A DNA stretch of 64,000 nt, from contig NZ_CP021731.1 in assembly GCF_003628555.1 (NCBI RefSeq), positions 186,001-250,000 of the forward strand, given 5' to 3'. Below the pieces are notes generated by a model, which searched no databases, was not told the origin of the DNA, and worked only from the letters and a program-made list of their open reading frames with translations. This document shows, piece by piece, positions 45,632 to 55,034 of the stretch (position 1 is the first letter of the stretch; each line of letters starts with the position of its first letter). The stretch comes from Azoarcus sp. DN11. Its GTDB lineage: Bacteria; Pseudomonadota; Gammaproteobacteria; Burkholderiales; Rhodocyclaceae. Made by a program: the position numbers and the translations under genes.

Positions 45632-45642
45632 CCGAAAGTGGG
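45632..45642. promoter_or_regulatory. candidate enhancer motif CCGAAAGTGGG (degenerate copy)
   Basis: It matches the core of the 14-base dyad at 43826 and 57446 with one change (C to T) and incomplete flanks. It ends 94 bases ahead of the sigma-54 promoter at 45736, a normal enhancer distance. Role inferred. Confidence 0.35.
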
Positions 45643-45735
45643 TGCCCCACCCGCAATGCGGGGAAAAGTTGGGGAATCTTTCCGCGCTGACCTTCTGCAA
45701 TAACGCAACGCATTGAAAAATAGCCAGATTTATCC

Positions 45736-45750
45736 TGGCACGGGCGTTGC
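45736..45750 (+). promoter_or_regulatory. sigma-54 promoter of the multicopper oxidase operon
   Basis: TGGCACG, N4 (GGCG), TTGC is an exact match to the core -24/-12 consensus TGGCACG-N4-TTGC, and the base before it is C as in the extended consensus. Transcription should start near 45762 and requires an activator ATPase such as the NtrC-type protein at 39644. The next gene is the multicopper oxidase at 45870. Confidence 0.8.
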
Positions 45751-45869
45751 GAGGAGGTTCACGGGATTTCCCGCCCGTGGTCCGGCTCGGGTGTGCAAAG
45801 GCCCAGCCGGGTATGGCGTGGCAGTCTGCAGTCGAGTCGTCATGGCGTTGCATCCGTGGGGGAACGACG

Positions 45870-46592
45870 ATGAAGGGCACGCATCCGAAGGAGTTGGCAC
45901 CTGCCGCAGCCGGTGGCGCATGCCGCCGGCTGCGGCTGTCCGGCCTGCTCGCGCTGGCCGGCGCCACGCTGTTTGCGGCCGGTGAGGCGAAGGCGGCGAT
46001 CACGTGCACGCGCACGCTGGTGGCCGACGTGGTGGCGCTCGACCAGCCGCTGATGTTCAACCGGCTCGGCGCGCAGAACATCAACGGCATGATGTTTGCG
46101 CTCGAGGAGGACGTGGTCGATGCGGCCGGCCGGACGCTCGCGGCCGGCGGTGCGAAGTCGCCTGGCAACGTCAGGCTGCGCGACGACAAGCGCCCGCGTC
46201 CGCTGGTGCTGCGCATCGCGGCGGGCGAATGCCTGACCGTTCGGCTGACCAACCTGCTCGCCCCGACCGCCAACGCGCGCACCGCGTCGCCGCCCGAGAT
46301 GCACATCGACGAGCAGGTCGCCGACCGCCACGTCGGCTTCTTCGCGCAGGGCATGCAGGCGGTCAACAGCATCGCCGACCTCGGCGACAACGTCGGCCGG
46401 AACATGAGCTCGCTGGTGGCGCCGGGCAACAGCAGGACCTATACGCTCTACGGCGAGCGCGAAGGGACTTTCGCGATCACGAGCTACGGCGCGACCTTCG
46501 GCGGCGAGGGCACTGCCGGCAACACCACCAGCGGCCTGTTCGGCCAGCTCACCGTGTTGCCCCCGGGGGGGGCGCCTATCGCAACGTCGTGA
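45870..46592 (+). CDS. giant multicopper oxidase, N-terminal part (frame broken at a G8 tract)
   Basis: 240 residues in this frame. ATG 45870 follows GGGGGAA. Residues 1-43 are a signal peptide (LSGLLALAGATLFAAGEAKAA). Then come cupredoxin-like segments ITCTRTLVADVVALDQPLMFNRLG, RPLVLRIAAGECLTVRLTNLL and MHIDEQVADRHVGFFAQGMQAVNSI. The frame runs into TGA at 46590-46592 just after CCCCC-G8 at 46560-46572. A tract of nine or six G would join it to the next frame as one protein of about 1,930 residues. The gene is the first of the operon that follows the sigma-54 promoter at 45736. Confidence 0.85.
   Translation: MKGTHPKELAPAAAGGACRRLRLSGLLALAGATLFAAGEAKAAITCTRTLVADVVALDQPLMFNRLGAQNINGMMFALEEDVVDAAGRTLAAGGAKSPGNVRLRDDKRPRPLVLRIAAGECLTVRLTNLLAPTANARTASPPEMHIDEQVADRHVGFFAQGMQAVNSIADLGDNVGRNMSSLVAPGNSRTYTLYGEREGTFAITSYGATFGGEGTAGNTTSGLFGQLTVLPPGGAPIATS
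46560..46572 (+). other. C5-G8 homopolymer where the multicopper oxidase frame breaks
   Basis: CCCCC then GGGGGGGG. Upstream the frame reads LTVLPPGG; downstream, YRNVVSEEEL is in another frame. One more G, or two fewer, would restore a single reading frame. A sequencing or assembly slip at this homopolymer, a real pseudogene, or slippage-based phase switching are all possible. The end of the first frame and a GTG start of the second overlap as GTGA at 46589-46592, so coupled translation of two polypeptides is a further option. Confidence 0.85.
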
Positions 46593-49500
46593 GCGAGGAA
46601 GAGCTGCGCCTCGCCGCCGACAAGAACGGCGACGGCGTGCTGACCGCGGCGGCCGGCGAGCTGACGGCGGCCGGGCAGCCGGTCGTGAATTACGAGGCGC
46701 GCTTCCCCGACGCCGAGCCGTGGATCTCCGAGGGCAAGGCCGGCAAGCCGGTGCTCAACATGGTCGACGGCACGCGCATCGTGCATACGGAGCTCGACGC
46801 CGTGGTGCTGGGCCCGGATCCCTACGGCACCTTCCCCGCTTCGACCTACCCGCTGGAGGCGATCGGCAAGCGCAACCCCGCCTACCCCAACCGCCTCGAG
46901 CCGTTCCGCGACTTCTCGGTGATCTTCCACGACGAGACGGCGGCGGCGCAGGCCTTCCCGGGCTTCTTCGACGACCCGGTGTTCGGCTACGTGCTGAAGG
47001 CGACCCGCGACGCGTTCATGATCAACTACGGCTCCGGCGGCATCGGCGCCGAGATCATCGCCAACCGCATCGGCGTCGGCCCGATGCACGACTGCCTGCG
47101 CTGCGCGTACGAGGAATTCTTTCTCTCCGCCTACGCGGTCGGCGATCCGGCACTGCTGGTCGACATCCCCGCGAACGTCGGCCTCGAGGCGCTGAAGCCG
47201 GGCCAGGCCCCGCAGCCCGGCACGACCGGCATCAAGGCGACCAAGGCGCTGTATCCGCAGGATCCGGCGAACGTGCATCACAGCTACATCGGCGACTTCG
47301 TGAAGTACCACAACGTGCACGTGGGCAAGGAACAGCACGTGTTCCACCTGCACAACCACCAGTGGTTGTTCAACCCGAACGACGACAACTCCAACTACAT
47401 CGACGCCCAGGGCATCGGGCCGGGTTCGGGCTACACCTACGAGCTGGTGAATGGCGGCTCGGGCAACCGCAACCGCTCGCCCGGCGACGCGATCTACCAC
47501 TGCCACTTCTACCCGCACTTCGCCCAGGGCATGTGGTACCTGTGGCGCATCCACGACACCTTCGAGGCCGGCACCCGGCTGCAGGTGTCGAACGGCGCCA
47601 AGGGCTACCACAGCACGCCGTTTGCGCTGCAGGACGGCACGCCCGCACCGGGCGCGCGCGCCCTGCCCGACGGCGAGCTGGTGGTCGGTGCGCCGATCCC
47701 GGCCGTGGTGCCGCTGCCGGGCAAGGCGATGCCGCCGATGCCGGGCAAGGTGGAGGTCGTGACCAAGTACGTCACCGACCCGGCCGGCGCGAGCCACATC
47801 GCCGGCTCCAGGGCGCTGGTCGACCGCAGCGCCGCCAACCGGAACGCCGACGGCACGCTGAAGAACCCGGGCTATCCGTTCTGGGTCGCGGGCATCGAGG
47901 CGACGATGGGGCAGCGTCCGCCGACCCCGCCGCTCGACATGCTCACGCCGGCGAAGGCGCAGGCGCTCAAGAACAGCGGCAACCCGCTGTGGTCCGGTCT
48001 CGTGCCGGCGCAGGCGGAGGGCTGGGACGGCGGCCTGCCGCGCGGCACGCTCGAAGGGAAACTGTCGGGCGGCACGGCCGAGGTGACGACCAGCCCGGTC
48101 GACTTCCTGAAGAAGCTGACGTCGGCGAAGGCGGTGTACTTCCCCGAGGAAGGCACGGACGCGGAGCAGGCCGCGATGGCTTTCCACGCGCAGCCTTTCC
48201 ACGTCAGCTACGCGGTCGACCCGACCGGTGCCACGGTCAGGGCGGCGAACTTCAAGACCAACGGCGCGAAGCCTTCGGTCGCCGCGCCCTATGCCGAGCC
48301 CTGCATCGACGACACGCAGAAGCAGCTCACCAGCTCCGCGGGCGCGGGCACCTGGTTCAGCGGCGCGACCCTGACCGCGATGTGGATCGGCAAGGCCTCG
48401 AAATACAACGCGACCACGCCGCGCGTGTACAAGGGCGCCAACATCCAGTTCGACGCGGTGCTCAACAAGGCCGGCTACCACTTCCCGCAGCAGCGCATCA
48501 TCACGCTGTGGGAGGACGCGATGCCGGTGATCAACAAGCAGCAGGCGCCCGAGCCGCTGGTGATGCGCGTCAACACCTTCGACTGCGCGATGTACTACCA
48601 CACCAACCTGGTGCCGGAGTACTACGAGCTGGACGACTACCAGGTGCGCACGCCGACCGACATCATCGGCCAGCACATCCACCTGCCGAAATGGGATCTG
48701 ACGACGACCGACGGGGCGGCCAACGGCTGGAACTACGAGGACGGCACACTCGCGCCGGGCGCGGTGGTCGAGAGCATCCACGCGATCCGCCAGTACAACC
48801 ACTGCGCCGAGCCGGCCGATCGGCGCGACGGCACCAACGTCTGCCCCGTTGCGAAGAAGCACCCCTACTTCGGACAGTTCAATCGTCCGGACTGGATGGG
48901 CGCGCGCACGACGATGCAGCGCTGGTTCGCGGACCCGGTGCTGAACCAGCACAGCGTCGACCGCGGCCTCGGCAACATCTTCACGCATGACCACTACGGC
49001 CCCTCGACCCACCAGCAGATCGGCCTGTACGGCACCGTGCTGACCGAGCCGGCCGGTTCGACGTGGTACCACGCCGAGACCGGCACCCCGCTGTACACGC
49101 GTGCGGACGGCGGCCCGACCTCGTGGCAGGCGGTGATCAGCTCGGGCGACATCGACAACGACAAGATCGATGACAGCTTCCGCGAGTTCTACCTCGAGTT
49201 CACCGACTTCCAGCATGCCTACGAAGCCGGCGTGTATGTGGGCGCCGGCCCGGACGGCAGGCCCGACCCGGTGAGGTACCCGACCAGCCGCGACAGCTTC
49301 CGCTATGCGATCAACCCGCCGGCGAAGATGACCACGCAACCCATCTTCCCCGACATGCAGCGCATGGCCGCGGGCGCCCAGAAGCCCACCTGCCCGGTGC
49401 GTCCCTGCCCGCAGGCGATCTCGACGGACGACCCGGGGATGTTCTCGGTGAACTACCGCAACGAACCGGTGGCGCTGCGCATCTACGACCCGACCAGGAC

Positions 49501-51661
49501 CGGCCCCGACGGCAAGCCCGGCATGCAGGCGGACGGCGACGCCGGTGATCTCGCCTTCGCGCTGCAAAGCCGTACCGACCGCAAGATCGCGAACTTCAAC
49601 CTCGCGCCCGGCGCGATCACGCAGGCGACCGGTCCGACCGGCGGCGTCACGACCTTCCCGCCGCACATCAACAAGGGAGGCGACGTCGCGGGCGATCCCT
49701 TCACGCCGATGCTGCGCACCTACGCGGGCGACATCGTGCGCGTGCGCGTGCAGGCCGGCGGCCAGGAGGAGGCGCACAGCGTCAGCATCCACGGCGTGAA
49801 GTGGCTGCAGGCCGGCTCGAGCTTCGGCGCGGCGCCCAACTCGGGCTGGCGCAACGGCCAGATGGTCGGCATCTCCGAGCAGTTCAGCCTCGGCATGCCG
49901 GTGGCCATGTACGCCCACCCGGACACGCCGGCGGCCGACTACCTGTACTCGATCAACGCCTCGATCGAGGGCTACTGGAACGGCTCGTGGGGCGTGATGC
50001 GCAACTATGCCGAGAAGCGTGCCGACCTGTTCGCGACGCCCAATAACCCGCAACCGGTTGCTGCCGCCAACGCGGCGGACTTCAACGGCATCTGCCCGAA
50101 GACCTACACCGATCCCGTGCTCGGCGTGCTGCCGGTCAAGCAGCGCGACTTCAGCGTGGTAGTGGCGCTCGCCAACGACATCCTGCCCAACCCGCTCGGC
50201 CTGACCATCGGCATGGCGGACAGCAACGGCAAGCATGTCGGCGGCCCGCTCAAGGCCGGCGGCGGCACGCTGGTGTACAACGCGCGTCCGACCAGCATCC
50301 CGGCCGCGACCCTCATCGACCACGCGACCGGCCAGACGATCACGATCGGCGGCAAGTCGGGGCCGCTGCACGACCCGACCGCGATCATGTACGTGCGCAA
50401 GGAGGACCTCGATCCGACCACCGGCAAGCTGAAGGCCGGCGTCCCGGTCGAACCCCTGGTGCTGCGCGCGGCGTCCGGCGAATGCGTGAACGTGGTGCTG
50501 GAGAACCGCCTGCCGGCGGAGATGCCGGACCTGCCGTCGCCCAACCTGATGGCGCCGGTGGTCGTGCGCGACCGCTACGACCCGCTCGGCACCACCGCCT
50601 TCAACAACAACCTGATGCGCCCGTCCGCGCACGCCGGCTTCCACACCCAGCTGCTGATGTACGACGTGACGCGGTCGGACGGCACCAACGTCGGCATCAA
50701 CCCGGTACAGACGGTTGCGCCCGGCGGGGCGCCGAAGACCTATCAATTCTACGTGGGAGACCTGGCGCGCGCGTATTCCAAGGCCACTTCCCTGGTGAAG
50801 GGGACAACCTCCACCCGGACGGGGAACGCCGACACGATCAGTGCCGTGGGGATCGAGTTCGGCGGCGTCAACATCATGCCGGCGGACAAGATCAAGCAGC
50901 CGCAGAAGGGCCTCAACGGTGCGTTCGTCGCCATGCCGCCGGAATCGACCTGGGTCGAGGACGGCAACATGCGCGCCGCCGCCACGGTGAGCAAGACCAC
51001 GAAGCCCGCGCTCGTCACCTACCGCGACTTCGCGCTGCAGTGGGCGAAGGGCCTGAACATGCGCTGGGCCAACGGGGATCCGGTGGAGAACATCGCCGCC
51101 GAGGGGCCGATGGTGCATGAGGATCCGGAAGACAACTCTTCGATGGCGGTGAACTACCGGGTCGAGCCGCTGTGGTACCGCTTCGGCAAGGCGCCGGACG
51201 CACCTTTCGGCCACGCCAACGGCGCCGGCCTCGCGGACGTGCCCAATGCCAACGAGGCCTACAGCAACGCGCTGGTCGGCGGCGCGGACCCGGAGACCCC
51301 GGTGCTGACGGTGACGCGGGGCCAGCCGTTCCGCATCCACCTGGTGCAGGCGTCGGGCGGCAGCCGCATGGGCACCTTCGCCCTCCACGGCCACGTCTGG
51401 CAGCGCGATCCGTACCGTGCGCACAACGCGGTGCAGAGCGGCTACCCGTCGGTGAAGTACGGCGTCGCCTCGACGCGGATCCTGGAGAACCCGCTGGGGA
51501 TGTACCTGGGCGGCCAGGAAAGCATCCTGCCGGCCGCGCACTTCACCTTCAACCTCGAAAGCGCGGGGGGCGCCAATGCCATCGCGGGCGACTACCTGTA
51601 CCGCGACTTCGAGTCGCTGGGCAACCTGAGCGGCCGCTGGGGCATCGTGCGGGTGGAGTGA
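46589..51661 (+). CDS. giant multicopper oxidase, main part (MofA/OmpB-like)
   Basis: About 1,690 residues when started at GTG 46589; the reading frame is open for some way upstream too. Just after the break lies DKNGDGVLT, an EF-hand-like Ca site. Copper-site motifs follow: HVFHLHNHQW (about 47337), IYHCHFYPHFAQGMW (about 47490), QHIHLPKWD (about 48670), THDHYGPSTHQQIGLYG (about 48985), HSVSIHGVKW (about 49779) and FALHGHVWQRDPY (about 51379). The cupredoxin pattern of the N-terminal part repeats near 50450 as EPLVLRAASGECVNVVLENRL. Size and motifs fit the MofA/MnxG/OmpB class rather than ordinary laccases, so oxidation of Mn(II) or another metal outside the cell is likely. It is followed by propeller, SCO and cytochrome genes. 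Confidence 0.88.
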   Translation: MSEEELRLAADKNGDGVLTAAAGELTAAGQPVVNYEARFPDAEPWISEGKAGKPVLNMVDGTRIVHTELDAVVLGPDPYGTFPASTYPLEAIGKRNPAYPNRLEPFRDFSVIFHDETAAAQAFPGFFDDPVFGYVLKATRDAFMINYGSGGIGAEIIANRIGVGPMHDCLRCAYEEFFLSAYAVGDPALLVDIPANVGLEALKPGQAPQPGTTGIKATKALYPQDPANVHHSYIGDFVKYHNVHVGKEQHVFHLHNHQWLFNPNDDNSNYIDAQGIGPGSGYTYELVNGGSGNRNRSPGDAIYHCHFYPHFAQGMWYLWRIHDTFEAGTRLQVSNGAKGYHSTPFALQDGTPAPGARALPDGELVVGAPIPAVVPLPGKAMPPMPGKVEVVTKYVTDPAGASHIAGSRALVDRSAANRNADGTLKNPGYPFWVAGIEATMGQRPPTPPLDMLTPAKAQALKNSGNPLWSGLVPAQAEGWDGGLPRGTLEGKLSGGTAEVTTSPVDFLKKLTSAKAVYFPEEGTDAEQAAMAFHAQPFHVSYAVDPTGATVRAANFKTNGAKPSVAAPYAEPCIDDTQKQLTSSAGAGTWFSGATLTAMWIGKASKYNATTPRVYKGANIQFDAVLNKAGYHFPQQRIITLWEDAMPVINKQQAPEPLVMRVNTFDCAMYYHTNLVPEYYELDDYQVRTPTDIIGQHIHLPKWDLTTTDGAANGWNYEDGTLAPGAVVESIHAIRQYNHCAEPADRRDGTNVCPVAKKHPYFGQFNRPDWMGARTTMQRWFADPVLNQHSVDRGLGNIFTHDHYGPSTHQQIGLYGTVLTEPAGSTWYHAETGTPLYTRADGGPTSWQAVISSGDIDNDKIDDSFREFYLEFTDFQHAYEAGVYVGAGPDGRPDPVRYPTSRDSFRYAINPPAKMTTQPIFPDMQRMAAGAQKPTCPVRPCPQAISTDDPGMFSVNYRNEPVALRIYDPTRTGPDGKPGMQADGDAGDLAFALQSRTDRKIANFNLAPGAITQATGPTGGVTTFPPHINKGGDVAGDPFTPMLRTYAGDIVRVRVQAGGQEEAHSVSIHGVKWLQAGSSFGAAPNSGWRNGQMVGISEQFSLGMPVAMYAHPDTPAADYLYSINASIEGYWNGSWGVMRNYAEKRADLFATPNNPQPVAAANAADFNGICPKTYTDPVLGVLPVKQRDFSVVVALANDILPNPLGLTIGMADSNGKHVGGPLKAGGGTLVYNARPTSIPAATLIDHATGQTITIGGKSGPLHDPTAIMYVRKEDLDPTTGKLKAGVPVEPLVLRAASGECVNVVLENRLPAEMPDLPSPNLMAPVVVRDRYDPLGTTAFNNNLMRPSAHAGFHTQLLMYDVTRSDGTNVGINPVQTVAPGGAPKTYQFYVGDLARAYSKATSLVKGTTSTRTGNADTISAVGIEFGGVNIMPADKIKQPQKGLNGAFVAMPPESTWVEDGNMRAAATVSKTTKPALVTYRDFALQWAKGLNMRWANGDPVENIAAEGPMVHEDPEDNSSMAVNYRVEPLWYRFGKAPDAPFGHANGAGLADVPNANEAYSNALVGGADPETPVLTVTRGQPFRIHLVQASGGSRMGTFALHGHVWQRDPYRAHNAVQSGYPSVKYGVASTRILENPLGMYLGGQESILPAAHFTFNLESAGGANAIAGDYLYRDFESLGNLSGRWGIVRVE

Positions 51662-51716
51662 GCAGCACGCAGTCCGGGGACCCGGAAACGGGGCCCCAAA
51701 ACCGGGGGAAAGCACC

Positions 51717-53684
51717 GTGAGCAGACTTCGCTTCGCAACAGGCTCGCTGCTGGTGTCCTGCGCCTTGTCGGGATCGCTTGCCGCGGCGCCGGCGCCGGTC
51801 CCCGCGCCGGGGGGCGCGGCGGCGGAGGCCAGACCCGCGGCCAGCGGGCGCGTGACGCGCGACGGCGTGGCGATCGACTTCGAGGCGCGCCCGGCGGACG
51901 GGGCCACCGAGCTGGTCGAAGGCGGTCTTGCCGACCTCACCTTCCGCATCACCGACGCCAGGACGGGCACGGGCGTGCCGGGGCTCAGGCCGGGTGCGTG
52001 GCTCGACCTCGCGCAGGTGATCGCGAACCCGAAGGCCAACGAGCAGAAGGAATGCAAGGACAAGATCGCCCTCTACCTGAAGGGCGTGGTCGGCGTGCGG
52101 CCGATGGTGGACCTCAACAGCTACTACCTGATGGTGCTCAACCAGGACCCCAGCATCAGCGTCATCGATCCTCTGACCTCGATGGCTGGCGTGACCAGCA
52201 CGCTCACGCGCATCATGCTCAAGCGCCCGCCGATGGACTGGGCCAGGAGCGTCGACGGCAAGCACATGTTCGTGTCGATGCCGACCGCCGGTCAGGTCGC
52301 GGTCGTCGACACGGGCAGCTTCCGCGTCGTCGCCGACGTCGATGCCGGTGACGAGCCGGTGCGCGTCGCGGTGCAGCCCGACGGGCACTACCTGTGGGTC
52401 GGCAACAACGCGCGCGATCCCGGCAAGAGCGGCGTCACGGTGATCGACGCCCACGGCTTCGAGCCGGTGAAGCGCTTCGCGACCGGCAAGGGCCACCACG
52501 AGATCGCCTTCAGCGACGACTCGCGCCACGCCTTCGTGACCAACCGCGACGCGGGTAGCGTGAGCGTGTTCGACGTCGCCGCGCTCGAGAAGGTGGTGGA
52601 CATCCCGACCGGTCCGCGGCCGATCTCGGTGGCCCTGTCGGGCCTGTCGAAGGCGCTGTACGTCGCCGACGGCGAGGCCGGCACGATCACGGTGATCGAC
52701 GCGAAGACGCTTGCGCCGCGCAAGGTGATCCAGGCCCGGCCCGGCCTCGGCCCGGTGCGCTTCACGCTCGACGGCCGCTTCGCCTTCGCGCTCAACACGC
52801 GGGAGAACACCGCGACGGTGATCGACGCGGGCGGCGACGAGATCGTGCATGAACTCGGCGTTGCCGCCGAACCCTACGAGGTGAGCTTCACGCCGGGCTA
52901 TGCCTACGTGCGCGGCCTCGCGACCGAGAACGTGGCGATGGTGAGGCTCGACACGCTCGGCAAGGGCCGCGAACCGGTGCTGCAGAGCTTCGCCGCGGGC
53001 GCCGAGGCGCCCAGGCTCGCCGGCGACCTGCCGCTGGCGGCGAGCCTCGCCACGCGCAGCGATGAGGGCGCGGTGTTCGTCGTCAATCCGGCGAACAACA
53101 CCACCTACTTCTACATGGAAGGCATGAATGCGCCGATGACCGGCTACCTCCACCGCGGCCACACGGCGCGCGCGGTGACGGTGGTCGACCGCGCGATGAA
53201 GCAGACCGAACCGGGCGTGTTCTCGACGCAGGTGACGCTGCCGGCGTCGGGCAAGTTCGACGTCGCCTTCATGCTCGACCGCCCGCAGGTGCTGCACTGC
53301 TTCAGCGCCGACGTGAAGCCCGGCGCGATCAGCGACGCGAAGCTCGCCGCACCGCGCCTCGAGTTCCTGCCCGCGCCGGTGACCGTGCAGGCGCCGGGCA
53401 AGGCGACGGTGCGCTTCCGCCTCGTCGCCGGCCGCAAGGACACGCCGCGCACCGGCGTCAAGGACCTCGGCGTGACCTGGTTCCTGGCGCCGGCCGGCGC
53501 GCGCCAGCACACGGCGGCGCGCGAGGTGGGCGAGGGCGTGTATGAGGCGGAGCTGCCGCTCGCGCAGACCGGCGCGTACTACGTGCATGTCGATTCGGCG
53601 GCGCTGCGCGAGACGCAGAAGAAGCCCTACCTGACGCTGCGCGCGGTTTCCGCGGTGGCGGCGGGGACGAAGGACGGCAACTGA
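51717..53684 (+). CDS. exported YVTN beta-propeller protein
   Basis: Predicted 655 residues from GTG 51717 after GGGGGAAAG. Signal peptide about 1-24. The centre (about 150-450) has repeated 40-residue YVTN-type blades: MFVSMPTAGQVAVVDTGSFRVVADVDAG, AFVTNRDAGSVSVFDVAALEKVVDIPTGPRPISVAL, LYVADGEAGTITVIDAKTLAPRKVI. The last 250 residues are beta-sandwich-like (KFDVAFMLDRPQVLHCFSADV). An early CKD segment has a lone Cys; no CXXCH is seen, so it is not a haem protein. It may be a scaffold or electron partner for the multicopper oxidase, 55 bases upstream. Confidence 0.82.
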   Translation: MSRLRFATGSLLVSCALSGSLAAAPAPVPAPGGAAAEARPAASGRVTRDGVAIDFEARPADGATELVEGGLADLTFRITDARTGTGVPGLRPGAWLDLAQVIANPKANEQKECKDKIALYLKGVVGVRPMVDLNSYYLMVLNQDPSISVIDPLTSMAGVTSTLTRIMLKRPPMDWARSVDGKHMFVSMPTAGQVAVVDTGSFRVVADVDAGDEPVRVAVQPDGHYLWVGNNARDPGKSGVTVIDAHGFEPVKRFATGKGHHEIAFSDDSRHAFVTNRDAGSVSVFDVAALEKVVDIPTGPRPISVALSGLSKALYVADGEAGTITVIDAKTLAPRKVIQARPGLGPVRFTLDGRFAFALNTRENTATVIDAGGDEIVHELGVAAEPYEVSFTPGYAYVRGLATENVAMVRLDTLGKGREPVLQSFAAGAEAPRLAGDLPLAASLATRSDEGAVFVVNPANNTTYFYMEGMNAPMTGYLHRGHTARAVTVVDRAMKQTEPGVFSTQVTLPASGKFDVAFMLDRPQVLHCFSADVKPGAISDAKLAAPRLEFLPAPVTVQAPGKATVRFRLVAGRKDTPRTGVKDLGVTWFLAPAGARQHTAAREVGEGVYEAELPLAQTGAYYVHVDSAALRETQKKPYLTLRAVSAVAAGTKDGN

Positions 53685-53696
53685 GGAGGGGGGACG

Positions 53697-54392
53697 ATGA
53701 CGAACGGAGCAAGGCGCATGCAGCACGATCGCAAGGCCGTCATGCGCGCCGGCCTGGCCGCGGTGGCGGTCGCGGCGGCCGTGGGCATCCTCATGCCGGG
53801 CGCGGCGCGGGCGCACGCCGAACATGCGAAGCCGCAGGGCGCCACGGCCGGCGCCCACGCGAACCACGGCGCATCCGGCCCGACGCGGCCCGAAGACGTG
53901 ACGGTGCGCCTCCCCGACGTGACGCTGCTGGACCAGCACAGCCGCGAACGGCGCCTCAAGCCCGACGTGATCGGCGATCGCGTCGTGGTGATGGATTTCG
54001 TCTATACCAGCTGTACGACCGTGTGCCCGGTGGCCTCCGCGATCATGGCCGAAGTGCAGCAGAAGCTCGCCGCGCGGGTGGGGCGCGAGGTTGCGCTCGT
54101 GTCGCTGACCGTGGACCCGGTGCGCGACACCCCGGCGCGCCTGCGCGACTACGCCGGCGCCCGCGGCGCGGGCGAGGGCTGGTCGTGGCTCACTGGCAGC
54201 GCCACGGAGGTCAACGACACGCTCAAGGGCCTGGGCACGTGGACGCCGGACTTCGAGGACCATCCCGTCGTGATGATGGTCGGCGACGGCCGCAGCGGCA
54301 AATGGACGCGCTTCTACGGCTTCGCGGACCCCGCGGTGCTGGTCGCGCAGGTCGAATCGCTCATCGCGGCGCGTGCCGCAACCCGGGAGTAA
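53697..54392 (+). CDS. SCO1/SenC-family copper chaperone (first copy)
   Basis: Predicted 231 residues; GAGGAGGGGGG precedes ATG 53697. An N-terminal membrane anchor or signal (about 16-40) is followed by a His-rich segment (AHAEHAKPQGATAGAHANHG) that may hold copper. The thioredoxin-like SCO domain has the copper ligands in FVYTSCTTVCPVAS (CXXXCP) and the conserved His in FEDHPVVMM. SCO proteins deliver copper to copper enzymes in the periplasm. Placement right after the multicopper oxidase and propeller genes points to loading of that oxidase. A second SCO gene follows directly. Confidence 0.92.
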   Translation: MTNGARRMQHDRKAVMRAGLAAVAVAAAVGILMPGAARAHAEHAKPQGATAGAHANHGASGPTRPEDVTVRLPDVTLLDQHSRERRLKPDVIGDRVVVMDFVYTSCTTVCPVASAIMAEVQQKLAARVGREVALVSLTVDPVRDTPARLRDYAGARGAGEGWSWLTGSATEVNDTLKGLGTWTPDFEDHPVVMMVGDGRSGKWTRFYGFADPAVLVAQVESLIAARAATRE

Positions 54393-54396
54393 GCAC

Positions 54397-55029
54397 ATGA
54401 TCGCTGCACGCCGCACCGTCTTCCTCGCCGCCTTCGCGGCGCTCGCACAGGTCCTCACCCTCGCCGCCGCCGCGCAAGCGGCCGCGCAGGCCGTGGCGCC
54501 CCCCGCCACCGGCGGCACGCACGACGCGCGTGCCTACTTCACCGACACCGAGCTCGTCGACCAGCACGGCCGCAAGGTCCGGTTCTACAGCGACGTGCTG
54601 AAGGACCGCGTCGTGATGCTCAACGTGGTCTACGCGAACTGCAAGGACGCCTGCCCGCTCATCACGCGCAAGCTCACGGAAGTGCGCGCCACGCTGGGCG
54701 AGGAGGCCGCGCGCAAGGTGCATTTCATCTCGATCAGCAGCGACCCGCTGCACGACACGCCGGCCTCGCTGAAGGCCTTCGCGGCGAAGAACCACGCCGA
54801 TAGCCCGAACTGGATCTTCCTCACCGGCGACAAGGCGAAGGTCGACTTCGTGCTGAGCCGCCTCGGCCAGCTCGGCAACAGCGTCGAGGAGCATTCGACG
54901 CTGCTGATCGCCGGCGACGTGCCGAACAAGCGCTGGAGCAAGATCCGCCCCGACGCACCGCCGCCGGCGATCGCCGAGCGCCTGAGGCTGCTCACCGAAC
55001 CGGTGGAGAAGGTGAGCCTGGGACGGTAA
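54397..55029 (+). CDS. SCO1/SenC-family copper chaperone (second copy)
   Basis: Predicted 210 residues. GGGAGTAAGCAC precedes ATG 54397, 4 bases after the first SCO gene's stop. Signal peptide about 1-28. The SCO motif is VVYANCKDACPLITR (CXXXCP), with the His ligand in VEEHSTLLIAG. Its sequence differs clearly from the first copy (no His-rich region; different loops), so the pair is not a recent duplication. Two SCO proteins may act in series, one carrying copper and one reducing the target's cysteines, but this is inference. Confidence 0.92.
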   Translation: MIAARRTVFLAAFAALAQVLTLAAAAQAAAQAVAPPATGGTHDARAYFTDTELVDQHGRKVRFYSDVLKDRVVMLNVVYANCKDACPLITRKLTEVRATLGEEAARKVHFISISSDPLHDTPASLKAFAAKNHADSPNWIFLTGDKAKVDFVLSRLGQLGNSVEEHSTLLIAGDVPNKRWSKIRPDAPPPAIAERLRLLTEPVEKVSLGR

Positions 55030-55034
55030 CGATC

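Larger units (their letters stand above)
45531..45869. other. 339-base regulatory stretch ahead of the multicopper oxidase
   Basis: No gene is supported. It contains dyads GTGGG-TGC-CCCAC (about 45638-45650) and CCCGC-AAT-GCGGG (about 45650-45662), the CCGAAAGTGGG motif, an AT-rich patch (45705-45733) and the sigma-54 site at 45736. The leader from about 45762 to the ATG at 45870 is unusually long at some 108 bases. Confidence 0.6.

Noticed and set aside
46484..52063. 1,859-residue minus-strand open frame
   Set aside because: It is antisense to the multicopper oxidase, which has copper motifs; the frame is open because of high GC3. It has no domains and extreme Arg/His/Val content.
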